Shown: positions 28,301 through 35,379, numbered from the stretch's first letter. The stretch is DNA of 64,000 nt from Blastobasis lacticolella (GCA_905147135.1 LR990058.1:15165349-15229348); one strand, 5' to 3'. A program made the numbers and translations. Notes: generated from the sequence alone by a model not told the origin.

Positions 28301-29582
28301 AATGTACCCGTTTTGTTGCAAAAGGAGTATATATTGCCATTGTAATTAACCTGGCAATGGCATTATAAAGGGCTGGAGCTACACTCGATTCCATCATCTG
28401 GTTTAGGATCAGGTCCAGCAGAGGACTATTAAGCGCTGTTGGATGTATCGTGCGTGATAAATGATAATAGATAATAAGACTCACCGCTGCCCTTTGTGGC
28501 GCAGGCCACTCTCTGCATGAACTCATGCACCAAGGGGGTATCCGGAGAGTACAGCACGAGCCGTGGCAGATCCTTCGCGCTCAAAGCAAACTCCTGAAAA
28601 GTAAGCACTGTATTCATACACCACCACCATATCAGCCCAAATACGCCCACTGCTGGGCATAGGCCTCCCCCAGAGATCTCCACAAAGGCCGGTCCTATGC
28701 CTTCCGCATCCATCTGGTGTAGGTATATTTACCAGGTCGTCGGTCCACCTCGTGGGAGGCCTACCCACGCTGCGTCTTCCGGTACGAGGTCGCCACTCGA
28801 GAACTTTAGTGCCCCATCGGCCATCTGTTCTTCGAGCTACCTACTGCCACTTTGGCCTGGCAATCCTTAGGGCTATGTCCGTGACCTTGGTTCGCCTGCG
28901 AATCTCGTCATTTCTGTCTTTCTATCGCGCAAGGAGACTCCGAGCATAAATACATTGTTTCTTAAAAGAGAAAGCGGTACAGCGTGAGAGAGGTTTAGTT
29001 TCACGAGTATGTCACCATTGCATCCAACTTAGCTTTGATCGACCTAACTCAATCTACTGTTAACATTCTATTTCATCTTGGCGTTCATGACCCGGTTGTG
29101 CTCTCGCGCACGAGGGCCCGGGCTCCGCCTTGACCATGATCCAAGTTTTGGAAGTTCAGGTAATTACAGTGGAGCAACTGCCGTCTGACCTTTATGACCA
29201 GGTGAACCAGGCCAGATTGGGTCATATATAGATATAGTCGCCTGAATGTGCAGGTTTCATCACGATGTTTTCCCTCACCGTAAGAGCATCGGTTAGCATT
29301 CAACTAATGTACATAACTCAGAAAAGAGTGGCTGCAGTGGGATTCGAAACCGGTACCTCTCACTTACGAGTCGGATACCGTAACCGCACTGCTTTTCGGA
29401 CTTACCTGCGACGTGTACAGCGGACTCATGTTAGGCCCTCCAGCTTTAGTAAGTATCATGTTTCTCAAAGAGAACATACCAATCATGAGGGATATGGGCA
29501 CGAAAAACTCTATTATGGTTTGAATCCATCGTCGCTTACGGACGGTGTAGAATTTCCACATTAACACCCTGAAGGTTCCCAT
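1224..29582 (-). CDS. ABC transporter subfamily A, full transporter (gene A; multi-exon, 3' end outside window)
   Basis: This is a membrane ATP-driven transporter of the ABCA (ABC1) type, a family that mainly moves lipids. I place 29 exons on the minus strand, about 4.58 kb of coding sequence or roughly 1,527 residues. Order: N-terminal helix, extracellular loop, membrane domain 1, NBD1 ([40 protein letters not shown]), second loop, membrane domain 2, NBD2 ([33 protein letters not shown]). Nearly all neighbouring exons agree in intron phase. Exceptions are 26892 to 25065 (phase 1 to 0) and 15037 to 14064 (phase 2 to 1), where a short exon is missing from this model. The last exon (TTLEEVF-type tail) is not in the window. 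The start at 29582 is the first ATG of the N-terminal exon. The NBD2 H-loop histidine is replaced by glutamine. The exact transported substrate is unknown. Confidence 0.93.
1680..2556 (-). mobile_element. RTE-like non-LTR retrotransposon fragment, reverse transcriptase
   Basis: Minus-strand [16 protein letters not shown] has the YADD catalytic motif, followed by [19 protein letters not shown], then [11 protein letters not shown] and [12 protein letters not shown], in the order seen in RTE-type elements. The frame breaks near 2116, and only the 3' half remains. Confidence 0.88.
2877..3025 (-). CDS. Gene A exon 28: NBD2 after the H-loop
   Basis: Acceptor ccccacag, donor gtgagg. [19 protein letters not shown] is followed by ALGTPNELK, which is highly similar to gene B exon 55439-55647. 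Ends in phase 1 like its counterpart. Confidence 0.95.
3261..3335 (-). pseudogene. Decayed duplicate of the end of gene A exon 27
   Basis: gcatgactgagattcgaac and ctgtatggcggcacagacca correspond to gcacgactgagaagcgaac and ctgtatggcggcccagacca at 3546-3612, about 285 bases away. Includes the exon end and donor area; about 78% alike with one gap. Confidence 0.8.
3550..3760 (-). CDS. Gene A exon 27: NBD2 signature, Walker B and altered H-loop
   Basis: YSGGM signature and [11 protein letters not shown]alker B are intact. Where gene B reads TSH|S across the splice, this exon reads ASQ|S, so the switch histidine is glutamine. The donor that keeps the frame is a weak gtgcgt. A decayed partial copy of this exon end lies at 3261-3335 in the next intron. 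Confidence 0.9.
3810..3930. repeat. Dispersed repeat family C
   Basis: Shares caaacaggccacctgataag and cagaaccgcaggtgcgtt with 12955-13075. Confidence 0.78.
4010..4115 (+). mobile_element. RTE-like retrotransposon 3' end
   Basis: Shares caggtaccggctggatgcg and a gatgataatgatgatgatga tail with the other 3' ends. Confidence 0.65.
4575..4722 (-). CDS. Gene A exon 26: NBD2 Q-loop
   Basis: The 148-base length is identical to its gene B counterpart. It encodes [17 protein letters not shown], with the Q-loop glutamine present. Confidence 0.97.
5144..5271 (-). CDS. Gene A exon 25: NBD2 Walker A
   Basis: Phase 1 to 0. [20 protein letters not shown]: complete P-loop. The equivalent gene B exon (60131-60264) has the same phase at both ends. 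Confidence 0.97.
5404..5972. mobile_element. MITE M3 copy interrupted by M1
   Basis: Left part to 5460 (gtaggttaccctacgtcatc), right part from 5736 to gacctacggcgccctcacag. Sequence on both sides matches 52547-52736. Confidence 0.82.
5461..5735. mobile_element. MITE M1, second copy, nested in M3
   Basis: Same ends and interior (gttgatttcgatgtgtgag, actgaatgaccaattacaa) as 33215-33469. Confidence 0.9.
6741..7131. mobile_element. Foldback element M4 with long inverted repeats
   Basis: The outer 80-90 bases (tgtcgcagccggatggttaa...) are mirrored at the right end (...ttaaccatccggctgcgaca), and an inner pair (gtttacggagttcctcc / ggaggagctccgtaaac) continues the stem. Confidence 0.9.
7205..7315 (+). 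mobile_element. RTE-like retrotransposon 3' end
   Basis: Similar to 45068-45200 through gagatgatgatga; divergent copy. Confidence 0.65.
7477..7593 (-). CDS. Gene A exon 24: entry to NBD2
   Basis: Phase 1 to 1. [12 protein letters not shown], then [12 protein letters not shown], the first strands of the second ABC domain, reading into Walker A. Confidence 0.94.
8357..8626 (+). repeat. TAGACA hexanucleotide microsatellite
   Basis: About 45 units, broken once near 8560 (gacagacatag). The same unit recurs on the other strand at 58577-58600. Confidence 0.98.
8735..8960 (+). repeat. Dispersed repeat family B, divergent
   Basis: Shares cgtgggtgtcgtaagaggcg and caacccgcctgcca with the family. Confidence 0.6.
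9173..9320 (-). CDS. Gene A exon 23: end of transmembrane domain 2 and linker
   Basis: Phase 0 to 1. [14 protein letters not shown], then a basic stretch and [11 protein letters not shown], matching the family's 'DVAAEK..V' motif upstream of NBD2. The donor is gtgcgt. Confidence 0.9.
9990..10320 (+). repeat. Dispersed repeat family D
   Basis: Inverted partner of 59062-59350, between gene A exons 22 and 23. Confidence 0.85.
10373..10476 (-). CDS. Gene A exon 22: last helix region of transmembrane domain 2
   Basis: Phase 1 to 0. [23 protein letters not shown], a terminal helix of membrane domain 2. It joins exon 21 in frame (RCC|RDGSAIKG). Confidence 0.85.
10525..10695 (+). repeat. Dispersed repeat family B, partial
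   Basis: Begins ggccgtgtggtgtccggcag; ends at an inverted repeat (10701-10727). Confidence 0.82.
10875..11111 (-). CDS. Gene A exon 21: transmembrane domain 2
   Basis: Phase 1 to 1. It contains [20 protein letters not shown], matching the family's '...PPY.LG..L..L' region, followed by a cysteine-containing loop. Confidence 0.91.
11623..11745 (-). CDS. Gene A exon 20: transmembrane domain 2
   Basis: Phase 1 to 1. Helix [22 protein letters not shown], then [20 protein letters not shown], comparable to the family's 'YL.S..FS.....' stretch. Confidence 0.92.
11893..12114 (-). CDS. Gene A exon 19: transmembrane domain 2
   Basis: Phase 1 to 1. [26 protein letters not shown] is the ABCA 'ER...AKHLQ..SG....YW...F' signature, followed by a helix. 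Confidence 0.94.
12311..12574 (-). CDS. Gene A exon 18: extracellular loop 2
   Basis: Phase 1 to 1. It includes [16 protein letters not shown], matching the 'H..P..LN...N' motif of ABCA loop 2. Confidence 0.9.
12955..13310. repeat. Dispersed repeat family C, two copies in a row
   Basis: 12955-13075 and 13196-13310 each have gagcagacagcccacctgat or a close variant, a 'tacgattcat' core and 'aaccgca'. Further copies at 3810-3930 and, inverted, 44600-44680. Confidence 0.8.
13352..13574 (-). CDS. Gene A exon 17: helix 7 and extracellular loop 2
   Basis: Acceptor attccag, donor gtatct, phase 0 to 1. It opens with the hydrophobic [12 protein letters not shown], then runs into a hydrophilic loop. 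Confidence 0.88.
13668..13748 (-). CDS. Gene A exon 16: start of transmembrane domain 2
   Basis: Twenty-seven codons, phase 0 to 0: [20 protein letters not shown]. It resembles the 'ALL.KR......' segment of ABCA proteins that precedes helix 7. Joins exon 17 as [11 protein letters not shown]. Confidence 0.82.
14003..14064 (-). CDS. Gene A exon 15: linker before transmembrane domain 2
   Basis: A 62-base exon between acceptor tgtacag and donor gtaagt. Read in phase 1 to 0 it gives [16 protein letters not shown] and joins exon 16 sensibly. Supported mainly by phase and position, so less certain than its neighbours. Confidence 0.65.
15037..15280 (-). CDS. Gene A exon 14: regulatory region after NBD1
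   Basis: Phase 1 to 2. It ends [17 protein letters not shown], matching the family's TTLEEVF element. The acceptor (cgcag) has almost no pyrimidine tract, because a SINE tail lies directly upstream in the intron. The end phase does not match the next recognised exon, so a linker exon is probably missing. Confidence 0.93.
15291..15605 (-). mobile_element. SINE family 1, interrupted and decayed
   Basis: Tail tatcatcaccatcacc at 15291, body to about 15380, other AT-rich sequence, then body again (acaagattggaccatgattac). The tail end borders the acceptor of gene A exon 14. Confidence 0.75.
16248..16498. mobile_element. MITE M2
   Basis: 251 bp with ends tagccgtattcacaatg and cattgtgaatacggcta. 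Copy at 38419-38669 is nearly identical. Confidence 0.94.
17067..17205 (-). CDS. Gene A exon 13: NBD1 H-loop
   Basis: Phase 0 to 1. [24 protein letters not shown] contains the switch histidine, followed by [13 protein letters not shown], typical of the end of an ABCA NBD1. Confidence 0.97.
17676..17903 (-). CDS. Gene A exon 12: NBD1 signature and Walker B
   Basis: Seventy-six codons, phase 0 to 0. Signature LSGGM, Walker [13 protein letters not shown] with the catalytic glutamate present, and the D-loop. Joins exon 11 as [13 protein letters not shown]. Confidence 0.97.
18954..19108 (-). CDS. Gene A exon 11: NBD1 Q-loop
   Basis: Phase 1 to 0. It encodes [16 protein letters not shown], then the Q-loop [20 protein letters not shown], in the spacing expected after Walker A. 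Confidence 0.97.
19140..19514 (+). mobile_element. tRNA-derived SINE (family 1), full copy
   Basis: It opens with a tRNA-like head: A box tggccgagcggttagag and B box gggttcgaatcccgc. A conserved body (aaaacatcgtgatg, ggttcccctggtagcagggtc, accgggacattaa) follows, and it ends in a gatgatgatgatgat tail. Sits between gene A exons 11 and 10. Confidence 0.93.
19859..19988 (-). CDS. Gene A exon 10: NBD1 Walker A
   Basis: Phase 0 to 1. It encodes [17 protein letters not shown] followed by the Walker A loop GHNGAGKTT. All P-loop residues needed for nucleotide binding are present. Confidence 0.97.
21037..21177 (-). CDS. Gene A exon 9: linker into NBD1
   Basis: Forty-seven codons, phase 0 to 0. It begins KSYW, the usual continuation of PWNFLF, and ends [10 protein letters not shown], the first strand of the ABC domain. 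Confidence 0.94.
21357..21544 (-). CDS. Gene A exon 8: last helix of transmembrane domain 1
   Basis: Phase 1 to 0. [10 protein letters not shown] precedes a helix ([20 protein letters not shown]) and then [14 protein letters not shown]. The 'YG.P.PW.F' motif is a family hallmark just before NBD1. Confidence 0.95.
21610..21905 (-). mobile_element. SINE family 2 copy with a perfect hairpin
   Basis: Body like 42945-43160. In the tRNA-like head a 27-base perfect inverted repeat (21823-21849 and 21855-21881, 5-base loop) has replaced the normal A-box side. Confidence 0.83.
22320..22520 (-). mobile_element. SINE family 2 fragment
   Basis: Shares tagcccaaaactaaccaaag and gcttgtagtatgggtgctag with the other copies; head missing. 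Confidence 0.78.
22625..22795 (-). CDS. Gene A exon 7: transmembrane domain 1
   Basis: Phase 1 to 1. Helices around [17 protein letters not shown] and [17 protein letters not shown] end in [11 protein letters not shown], which resembles the ABCA 'E..G.G..W.N' element before helix 6. Confidence 0.92.
22823..23071 (+). repeat. Dispersed repeat family B, full copy
   Basis: About 250 bp from ggccgtgtggtgtccggcag to gtcctgcagtggact. Other copies: 10525-10695, 31421-31685, 47070-47285, 54919-55169, and a divergent one at 8735-8960, all plus orientation. Probably a SINE or a retrotransposon 3' end. Confidence 0.88.
23078..23387. repeat. Inverted repeat partner 1 (about 300 bp)
   Basis: Reverse complement of 27869-28175 with high identity (shared tccaatacaacgtacccagt, ggggcgccatctagtgagtg). 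Confidence 0.9.
23705..23874 (+). mobile_element. SINE family 1, 5'-truncated
   Basis: Body from tgtaaccatgatccaat to taacgccaagatga, within the gene A exon 6-7 intron. Confidence 0.88.
23943..24171 (-). CDS. Gene A exon 6: transmembrane domain 1
   Basis: Acceptor gttgcag, donor gtgagc, phase 0 to 1. After [12 protein letters not shown] come two hydrophobic helices (around [12 protein letters not shown] and [14 protein letters not shown]), the core of membrane domain 1. Confidence 0.93.
24895..25065 (-). CDS. Gene A exon 5: transmembrane domain 1
   Basis: Fifty-seven codons, phase 0 to 0. A hydrophobic helix ([18 protein letters not shown]) is followed by [10 protein letters not shown], which continues into exon 6 as ELVKMEGV. 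This is the ABCA 'E.E.RIKE..KMMG' signature after helix 2. Confidence 0.93.
25090..25235 (-). mobile_element. RTE-like retrotransposon 3' end (decayed)
   Basis: Contains accaggtcgtcggtcggacc and ggcctac as in 28730-28770, minus orientation. Confidence 0.6.
26080..26570 (-). mobile_element. Non-LTR retrotransposon fragment, reverse transcriptase (Jockey/CR1-like)
   Basis: [22 protein letters not shown] is a clear reverse transcriptase block on the minus strand, with the upstream SERKQIICV in a shifted frame. Heavily decayed. Confidence 0.78.
26892..27000 (-). CDS. Gene A exon 4: extracellular loop 1
   Basis: Acceptor ttttcag, donor gtgagt. It encodes [16 protein letters not shown], matching the 'Y.IR.P' strand of ABCA loops. 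It ends in phase 1, but the next recognised exon (25065) begins in phase 0. At least one short exon between 25065 and 26892 is therefore not identified. Confidence 0.88.
27266..27360 (-). CDS. Gene A exon 3: extracellular loop 1
   Basis: Acceptor ggcag, donor gtgaga, phase 1 to 0. It encodes [20 protein letters not shown]; the end resembles the ABCA 'AAIVF' strand that follows the loop's acidic stretch. Confidence 0.88.
27539..27656 (-). mobile_element. SINE family 1, fragment
   Basis: Only the 3' part (ttggcgttaatgtcccggtt onwards) in minus orientation. Confidence 0.85.
27869..28290. repeat. Inverted repeat partner 2, with an added partial copy
   Basis: 27869-28175 mirrors 23078-23387. A third partial copy in opposite order follows at 28203-28290 (ttaccaaaattgtaggagcg, actggaaaactcctcattgt). 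Confidence 0.88.
28485..28593 (-). CDS. Gene A exon 2: extracellular loop 1
   Basis: Acceptor ttttcag, donor gtgagt, phase 0 to 1. It encodes the [18 protein letters not shown] stretch, like the YTP-type motif early in ABCA loop 1. The exon joins 27360 in matching phase (KGSG|TKYMP). Confidence 0.9.
28620..28930 (-). mobile_element. RTE-like retrotransposon 3' end
   Basis: Minus strand [12 protein letters not shown], then the sequence corresponding to [18 protein letters not shown]. Related 3' ends lie at 4010-4115, 7205-7315, 31012-31140 and 45068-45200 (plus), and 25090-25235 and 14870-15000 (minus, more decayed). Confidence 0.8.
29076..29393 (-). mobile_element. SINE family 1, nearly full, beside the exon 1 donor
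   Basis: Minus orientation; the tRNA-like head (gggattcgaaaccggtacc) ends about 11 bases from the gene A exon 1 donor at 29405. Confidence 0.9.
29406..29582 (-). CDS. Gene A exon 1: start codon and first membrane helix
   Basis: Fifty-nine codons from ATG to a CAG|gtaagt donor. A basic N-terminus ([10 protein letters not shown]) precedes a hydrophobic helix ([12 protein letters not shown]), the usual beginning of an ABCA protein. It reads into exon 2 as [10 protein letters not shown] in phase 0. A SINE begins about 11 bases inside the following intron. Confidence 0.92.
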
Positions 29583-30178
29583 TGTTTTCTTGCTACCCTA
29601 CTTTAGATTGGATTCAACTTTCTTAACTATATGAAGCTCTTAAACTTTTTCTCTTGGAGGTTCCGTGGAGACCTTCACTCGGCGAACCGTTTTATATGTT
29701 TATACAACAAGAAGCAACGAGAGTATTAATTAGGACGAATCATTCATATCAATTCAGGGCAAAGCCAGCGCCTCTCGGTAACAACGACGAATTCTAACGA
29801 TTTGAGCATACTTGTTGTTACAACCTTACAATTTGTATATTAATTTATAAACTAATATTTTATGCTCTTCGGTAAATATTCATGGAAATCCAGAAAAGTA
29901 AAAAGTGTCCACCGGTCGTGATTATATTTATTTTTCTCTTTGTGTCTGACATTGGCAAATCAACATCACAGATGAAAGCTGCAGATCAGAGATATTGGAC
30001 ATATGTCCAATTTATTTGCTGAAGATATTCTATAAATGAAGGAACGTTTAAGTCTACATAGTCGACACAAAGAGTTAACTTTTTATTCTCTATGACTTTA
30101 TGGGTCGACCACAAAAAAGCCGACTGACATTGGCTCTACCTGGCATTATCGGCTGCGATTCGGCCCTGCATTGACTTG

Positions 30179-30376
30179 TAGACTCTGTCTAAAAAGTTAT
30201 AAGATTGATCGAACTCAACAAGAATGACTAATTGAAAAATGAAGACGTCAGTCTGTGTACAAGGCAGTAGCTAATAGATAGAAGTCTTCATTATTGAAAA
30301 TCAGGTCGCTTATTGTACTTGTTGATTTCAATCAACCCTCTAATTTCCGAAGTCGCTTTACTTTTTAGACAGTCTA
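30179..30376. mobile_element. MITE-like foldback M8
   Basis: Inverted ends tagactctgtctaaaaagt and actttttagacagtcta, plus an inner pair gaaaaatgaagac / gtcttcattattg. Upstream of gene A. Confidence 0.7.
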
Positions 30377-30924
30377 TTTGACTGCAATCTTACATCGTGT
30401 CCGTCGTCCGTCGTGTTGTCCGACGTGGCCATGGCCATTACCTTCGTTTGAAAATTCGGCCACTTTTGGCCAAATATCGGCCCACTTTTGCCATTACCGC
30501 CTTCCGCCAAAATCAATCGTGAGCCGAAGCCGAGTCAATGCAGCCATAGAAATTGAACGAACTTCTACTGTGATATTTTAAGAACGTGCCAATGAAACAA
30601 TTAAAAAAAACGATTTAAGTAGGTATATATTTCTCAAAGGCCGGCCACGCATATATAACATCGATGCAAAATTGCAATTTTCCTATTTCTGCCCAATAAT
30701 AACAATATTTTGCATTAACAGCTCCCTCCCACTATTTTTTTCTGTCCATACAGGTTTCCATACAACGACGCTTTGTTAAGAAGTTATTGCTGTTTCCCCC
30801 GCAACCGCCGAAAATGAATTCAGAGCATGTGTTTTTATAAGTACTGTAATACCACCTAAAACAAACAAAACCAAGCTTTATAATTGAGTTTTGTTAGTAT
30901 AATAAAATCATCATAATAATAATC

Positions 30925-31385
30925 ATCTTGGCGTCATTGTCTCGGTTGTGCCCGGGGTCCGCCCTGACCATGATCCAGGATTTGGCGATCAGGTAATTAC
31001 ATTGGAGCGACGGCCTGGACCTAGTAAGGATCGCAGGTACCAGCTGGATGCAGAAAGTACACGATCGGCCTTTGTGGAGATCTCTGGGGGAGGCCTATGC
31101 CCAGCAGTACGCGTCTTCTGGCTGATATGCTGACCACCATCTGACCTCCGTGACCCTGCTATCAGGGGAATCTGACCAGATTGGATCATGGTTACAAATT
31201 CAGTTGCCTGAATTTGCAGGTTTCATCGTCATGTTTATCCTCACCGTAAGAAATCAAATAATGTACATAACTCCGAAAAAAATCTTTGGTACATTACCGC
31301 AGCGGGATTCGAACCCGGTACCTCTCGTTTACGAGTTGGATACTCAACCGCCCGGCTACCGACGCTATGGTTTTGTTAGTAAAGT
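30925..31385 (-). mobile_element. SINE family 1, full, interrupted by RTE 3' end
   Basis: Body 30925-31011, retrotransposon 31012-31140, then body and tRNA-like head (gcgggattcgaacccgg) to 31385. Confidence 0.88.
31012..31140 (+). mobile_element. RTE-like retrotransposon 3' end inserted in a SINE
   Basis: The SINE sequence at 30925-31011 resumes at 31140, so this fragment interrupts it. Confidence 0.75.
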
Positions 31386-31420
31386 CTTACAACTAATCAG
31401 CTGACCCCTTACTCCATATT

Positions 31421-31685
31421 GGCCGTGTGGTATCCAGCAGAGTAGAATAGCAATAACTCCTTACACACGTGGGTGTCGTACAGGGCGACTAATGTTTTCT
31501 AGGCTCTCCGTAAAGATCCAGTCTCCGTAGACGGGAAAACGGGCAGCAGCGTTTCCCCAATGGAAAGTATATTTACAAAACTGCGATCTCCAACCCGCCT
31601 GCCAAGCGTGGAGATTATGGCAATGACCTCCCATTTCGTGAGAGAGCCCCTAAGTCCTGCAGTGGACTGTTATGGGCTGTGATGA
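31421..31685 (+). repeat. Dispersed repeat family B
   Basis: Full-length divergent copy, ending cctgcagtggactgttatgg. Confidence 0.85.
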
Positions 31686-31699
31686 TTACTCCATATTGT

Positions 31700-33214
31700 C
31701 ATATGGATCGCGCATTCAAGCTTTTAGGGCAATCGCCTTCACGCTATCGTTATTCGTGCTTTCGGCTTTCGCACCTGTGTATTACACCCGGAGTAAGGTA
31801 GGGGGTCAACTAATTAGTTGAATGATTGTACTTAAAATCTCTCAAAAACAAGTCGATAGCGAGCTTACCTTAACACTGTTTCATTGCATTGGCCCTTCAT
31901 TGGTGTTTGAAAGCAAAGTAGGAGGATCCCCCTCTGGTACGCGTAGGGCGGGGGGGCATCACCCGCTATGCTTACACCCAAATCTATTAAACATAGACAT
32001 ATACATTATTTATAACAATAAAATATAATATCACAAAAACTTTTTAGTGAGTGAGGTGTGTATCTGAGCATCTGTCTATCTGTCTATCTGTGTATCTGTC
32101 TATCTGTGTATCTGTGGCATCGTAGCTCCCGAACGGATGGACAGATGGATGGAGCCTTAGCTGTAGCTCGTTTCATTAAAATCGTTTCGAAAATATTTAG
32201 AGTTTAAATTTACAAGGTCAGGGGTTTTCCGTCATTTTCCTCCATTTTCCGGTCAGGATTAGTTAAAGTTTTAGCATAGAATAGAATAGGAAACGTGCAT
32301 TTGGCACTCCATTCAAATTCATTACAACTCATGCCTAAGTAACAAGAAAACAAGCTAATAGAAAAATAACAAAGTACGGGCAATATTTTTACTGCAATAT
32401 AGTAGCCGGGCAATATATGTACCTATAATATACGCTAAACCAATCACACTACACAATAACTTACTGAAAACCAACTGAAAACACATTTTTGACATATTTA
32501 ATATGATCAGAATGAAATTGTATTTACTTTTGGGAAATAAATGAAATCTAATCTGAATCTAATCTAATCAATATTACAGTAAGTTTTTAGTACTTATGGC
32601 TGACTTTTGGATACTGGGTGACATATTTTAAATTAGACAAGAACTAGATTTTAAATAAGAAGTGGAACAAAACATAAAAGCAAACATTAGTATAAAAAAT
32701 TCAAAAAGTCGTCCACACCGCTGTCCCCCGGAGTACAGAAAGCTAGCTGCGTTGCCTTATTGAATAGCAATGCCACTCTCTGTCCGAGGAACGTGCCAGC
32801 TATCCGGCCACCTGTGGTGTCTATTAGTCGACAAGATATTATTATCCGCGTCATGATATAAGAGACTTTTCAAAAAGCAGTAGAAGGGATTTCGCGTAGG
32901 TAATCGCCTACTGCGCAAGTCGAACCATGTGACCCGCCAAGTCTCTTCTTATGATCTGTTTAAACTGACTTGTCTTATTTGGTGAACAAACAATGCCCAA
33001 AATTACGACTTGCTGTATCAATCACGCTACGTATTTTGTGTATTAATTTGAACTTGAATTATACAAGAAACACATAAAATGTGAATTTCAACTAATACTG
33101 CGGCACATTATCCATTTCAATACACAATTTCCTGAAGCAAACAGGATAAGTCAGTTTGGATAGATCATACATGACATAGTTATAAAAAGTAAGACAAAAA
33201 TAAAGATAAATGGG
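31700..33214. other. Gene-free stretch
   Basis: AT-rich with one microsatellite; nothing else recognised. Confidence 0.55.
32064..32117 (+). repeat. TATCTGTC microsatellite
   Basis: Imperfect 8-base repeats (tatctgtc/tatctgtg). Confidence 0.9.
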
Positions 33215-33469
33215 TAGAGCTCGTCTAGTCTAAGATGACGCGCCCCACTACTTAGTTAGTTGATTTCGATGTGTGAGTGCAAATATTAATAACGACACTT
33301 CATCTGTGTGGGAGCCAATGAACGGCGCGTGCTCCGACGTTTGAATCTTACCGGCAACTGAATGACCAATTACAACGGCATTTTTATATGTATTGCGTCC
33401 ATATTTTAAACTTGCTTGTGTGCGTTAATGCGATAGTGGGGCGCGTCATTTTAAATTAGACGAGCTCTA
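33215..33469. mobile_element. MITE M1 with ~35-bp terminal inverted repeats
   Basis: Ends agagctcgtcta...atgacgcgccccacta and the mirror image tagtggggcgcgtcat...tagacgagctct, flanked by TA. 255 bp, no coding capacity. Its right end touches the stop codon at 33470. Confidence 0.92.
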
Positions 33470-34555
33470 CTAACTTTTCCATAGGTCGGGCCAGCCTCCT
33501 GGTGTAGTTTTCGGAAACTTTGGTAAACTACCGCCATTTTCTTTAATTTGCTCCGCTTCTTTTTTTTTCATATAATCATGCTTATACTCTTTTATTATGA
33601 TTTTCTCTATCCTTTGCTGCTCTGGATCTTCGTTAATCCATTTTGACGGGTCATGAAGGTTGCCTAGAATATGAAATACACATCGTAAAGTAACCTCCAT
33701 TAAGACGAGAGAGAGAAAAGCCTTTTATACTAATTCATAACGAAGACGTCCAATCTTTACCACATATTGTAGTTTTGGCCCAGAATATTGATTTTGGTGC
33801 AGATTGTCGAGTATATAAAAATACCTAATACCGAAGCAACGCAGAGCCCAGCCATCGTCTAATTCAACCGTTTTGTAGGGAAGAGAACGACCACGCCACG
33901 CCACCACCAGGCAGTTTAAGCTGCCGATGCCGTACCTACATCATTAATGTCTTGGTTGTGCTCACGTGCATGAGGGCCCAGGATCCGCCTTGATCATGAT
34001 CTAGGATTTGGCAGATTAGGTTATTACAGTGGAGCGACTGCCATCTGACCTCTGAGACCATGCTACCAGGAGAACCCGACCATATTAGATCACGTTTACA
34101 TATTCAGTCTTCTGAATGTGCAGGTTTCATCACGATGTTTTCCCTCGCCGTAAGGGCATCGGTTGGTGTTCAACTAATGTACATAACTCAGAAAAGAGTC
34201 ATTGGTACATGTCGGCAATGGGATTCGAACCTGGTACCTCTCGCTTACGAGTCGGATACCTCTACTCCTAGGCCACCGACGCTCCAGTCCGACGATGCCT
34301 CCCCTAAATGTTAATGAAATTCTAGTGAGTTAAAGAACGCAATGCGACCGTACCTTTGAACAGGTTGTTCTCTGGCGCAAAATCCCCCTCTTCGAACGCT
34401 TCATCGTTATAGTCTCTCTCGGCATCGTCGTTTTCTGGGAGCTTTTGTTCTTTTTTCTGTTCGCCACCATAGCAGCAGTAAGCGCCTTCAATCAGAATAA
34501 GCATCAAGAAGCAACACTGCAGTGAACAGCCGTGCTTGTTACCAGTCAGGGTCAT
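33470..34555 (-). CDS. Predicted small secreted protein, two exons, unknown family
   Basis: Exon 1 is 34354-34555 (ATG at 34555, donor AAAG|gtacgg, phase 1) and exon 2 is 33470-33663 (acceptor attctag, phase 1, TAG stop at 33470). The product is 131 residues. Residues 1-27 look like a signal peptide (a hydrophobic core LQCCFLMLILIEGAYC). The rest is very polar and rich in Glu, Asp and Lys, with a helical-looking middle (IEKIIIKEYKHDYMKKKEAEQ) and a C-terminus GGWPDLWKS. I do not recognise the family and assign no function. The spliced frame, signal peptide and clean splice sites favour a real gene. A MITE begins directly after the stop codon. Confidence 0.68.
33940..34290 (-). mobile_element. 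SINE family 1, nearly full
   Basis: Minus orientation, head gggattcgaacctggtacc near 34220. Lies in the single intron of the small secreted-protein gene. Confidence 0.9.
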
Positions 34556-35379
34556 GACGAGCCGCGAAGATTGCACACAAAAAAGTTAGTGGAATAAAAT
34601 ACAAATGCGATGAATAATTTTCACTTAGTTGCTAATTTCAACTTTGTTTTTTTTTGTTGTGATCGGTAGTTTTTCTTTTTACATCTTGCACGAGAAAGGT
34701 TAGGTGAGCTCATTTTGGCTGGCATGTATTTTTTTTACATAAGCTGTAGTATGGTGTAGTATAAGTGAAGCTAACACAGCTAATAAGTAATTAACAGAAC
34801 ATGTGACGATTCGATATTGTGCGCACGCAGTACCTACTCCTGTGGTGTTTTTTGTAGTGTTTATAAGTAGGTACAGTACCACAAAACTGAAACTAAATAT
34901 CACCATTTTGAAATATCATGGCAATGATATTGGTGCTTGCAGCTGTATTAATAGTCAAGACTCTGAATTTTGTATTTAAAGTTCTCGTAACTAATTTCTT
35001 TTGCACTCTTTCAATTCCATTCACATAGGTTTCAACGGTGGTTCCAGGCTTGTGACGCATATTCCAAGTGGCGTCTAACTAAAGAGCACTAGAGAGCTTT
35101 AAGGGCTTTAAAAGTTTTACAATTCTTCCTAATGCTAAATGTAAATTATAGGGGTTTCAAGGCTTTGGCAGTGATATTTTCAATATGTTGCTTGAAAACA
35201 CTGCTGTTAAATGTAAATAAATGCAGGTTATTTTTGACGAACATTGCTGTTTCTAAGATATGCAAAGACGGCATAGTCAATAATTGTTTCTCAATAAAAT
35301 AAGGCCTACAGCTATCTCTGTCTTTTACGTTGATAATTTTGACAGTTCACAGTAGGGAATCCAACAGAAAGTAAAAATA

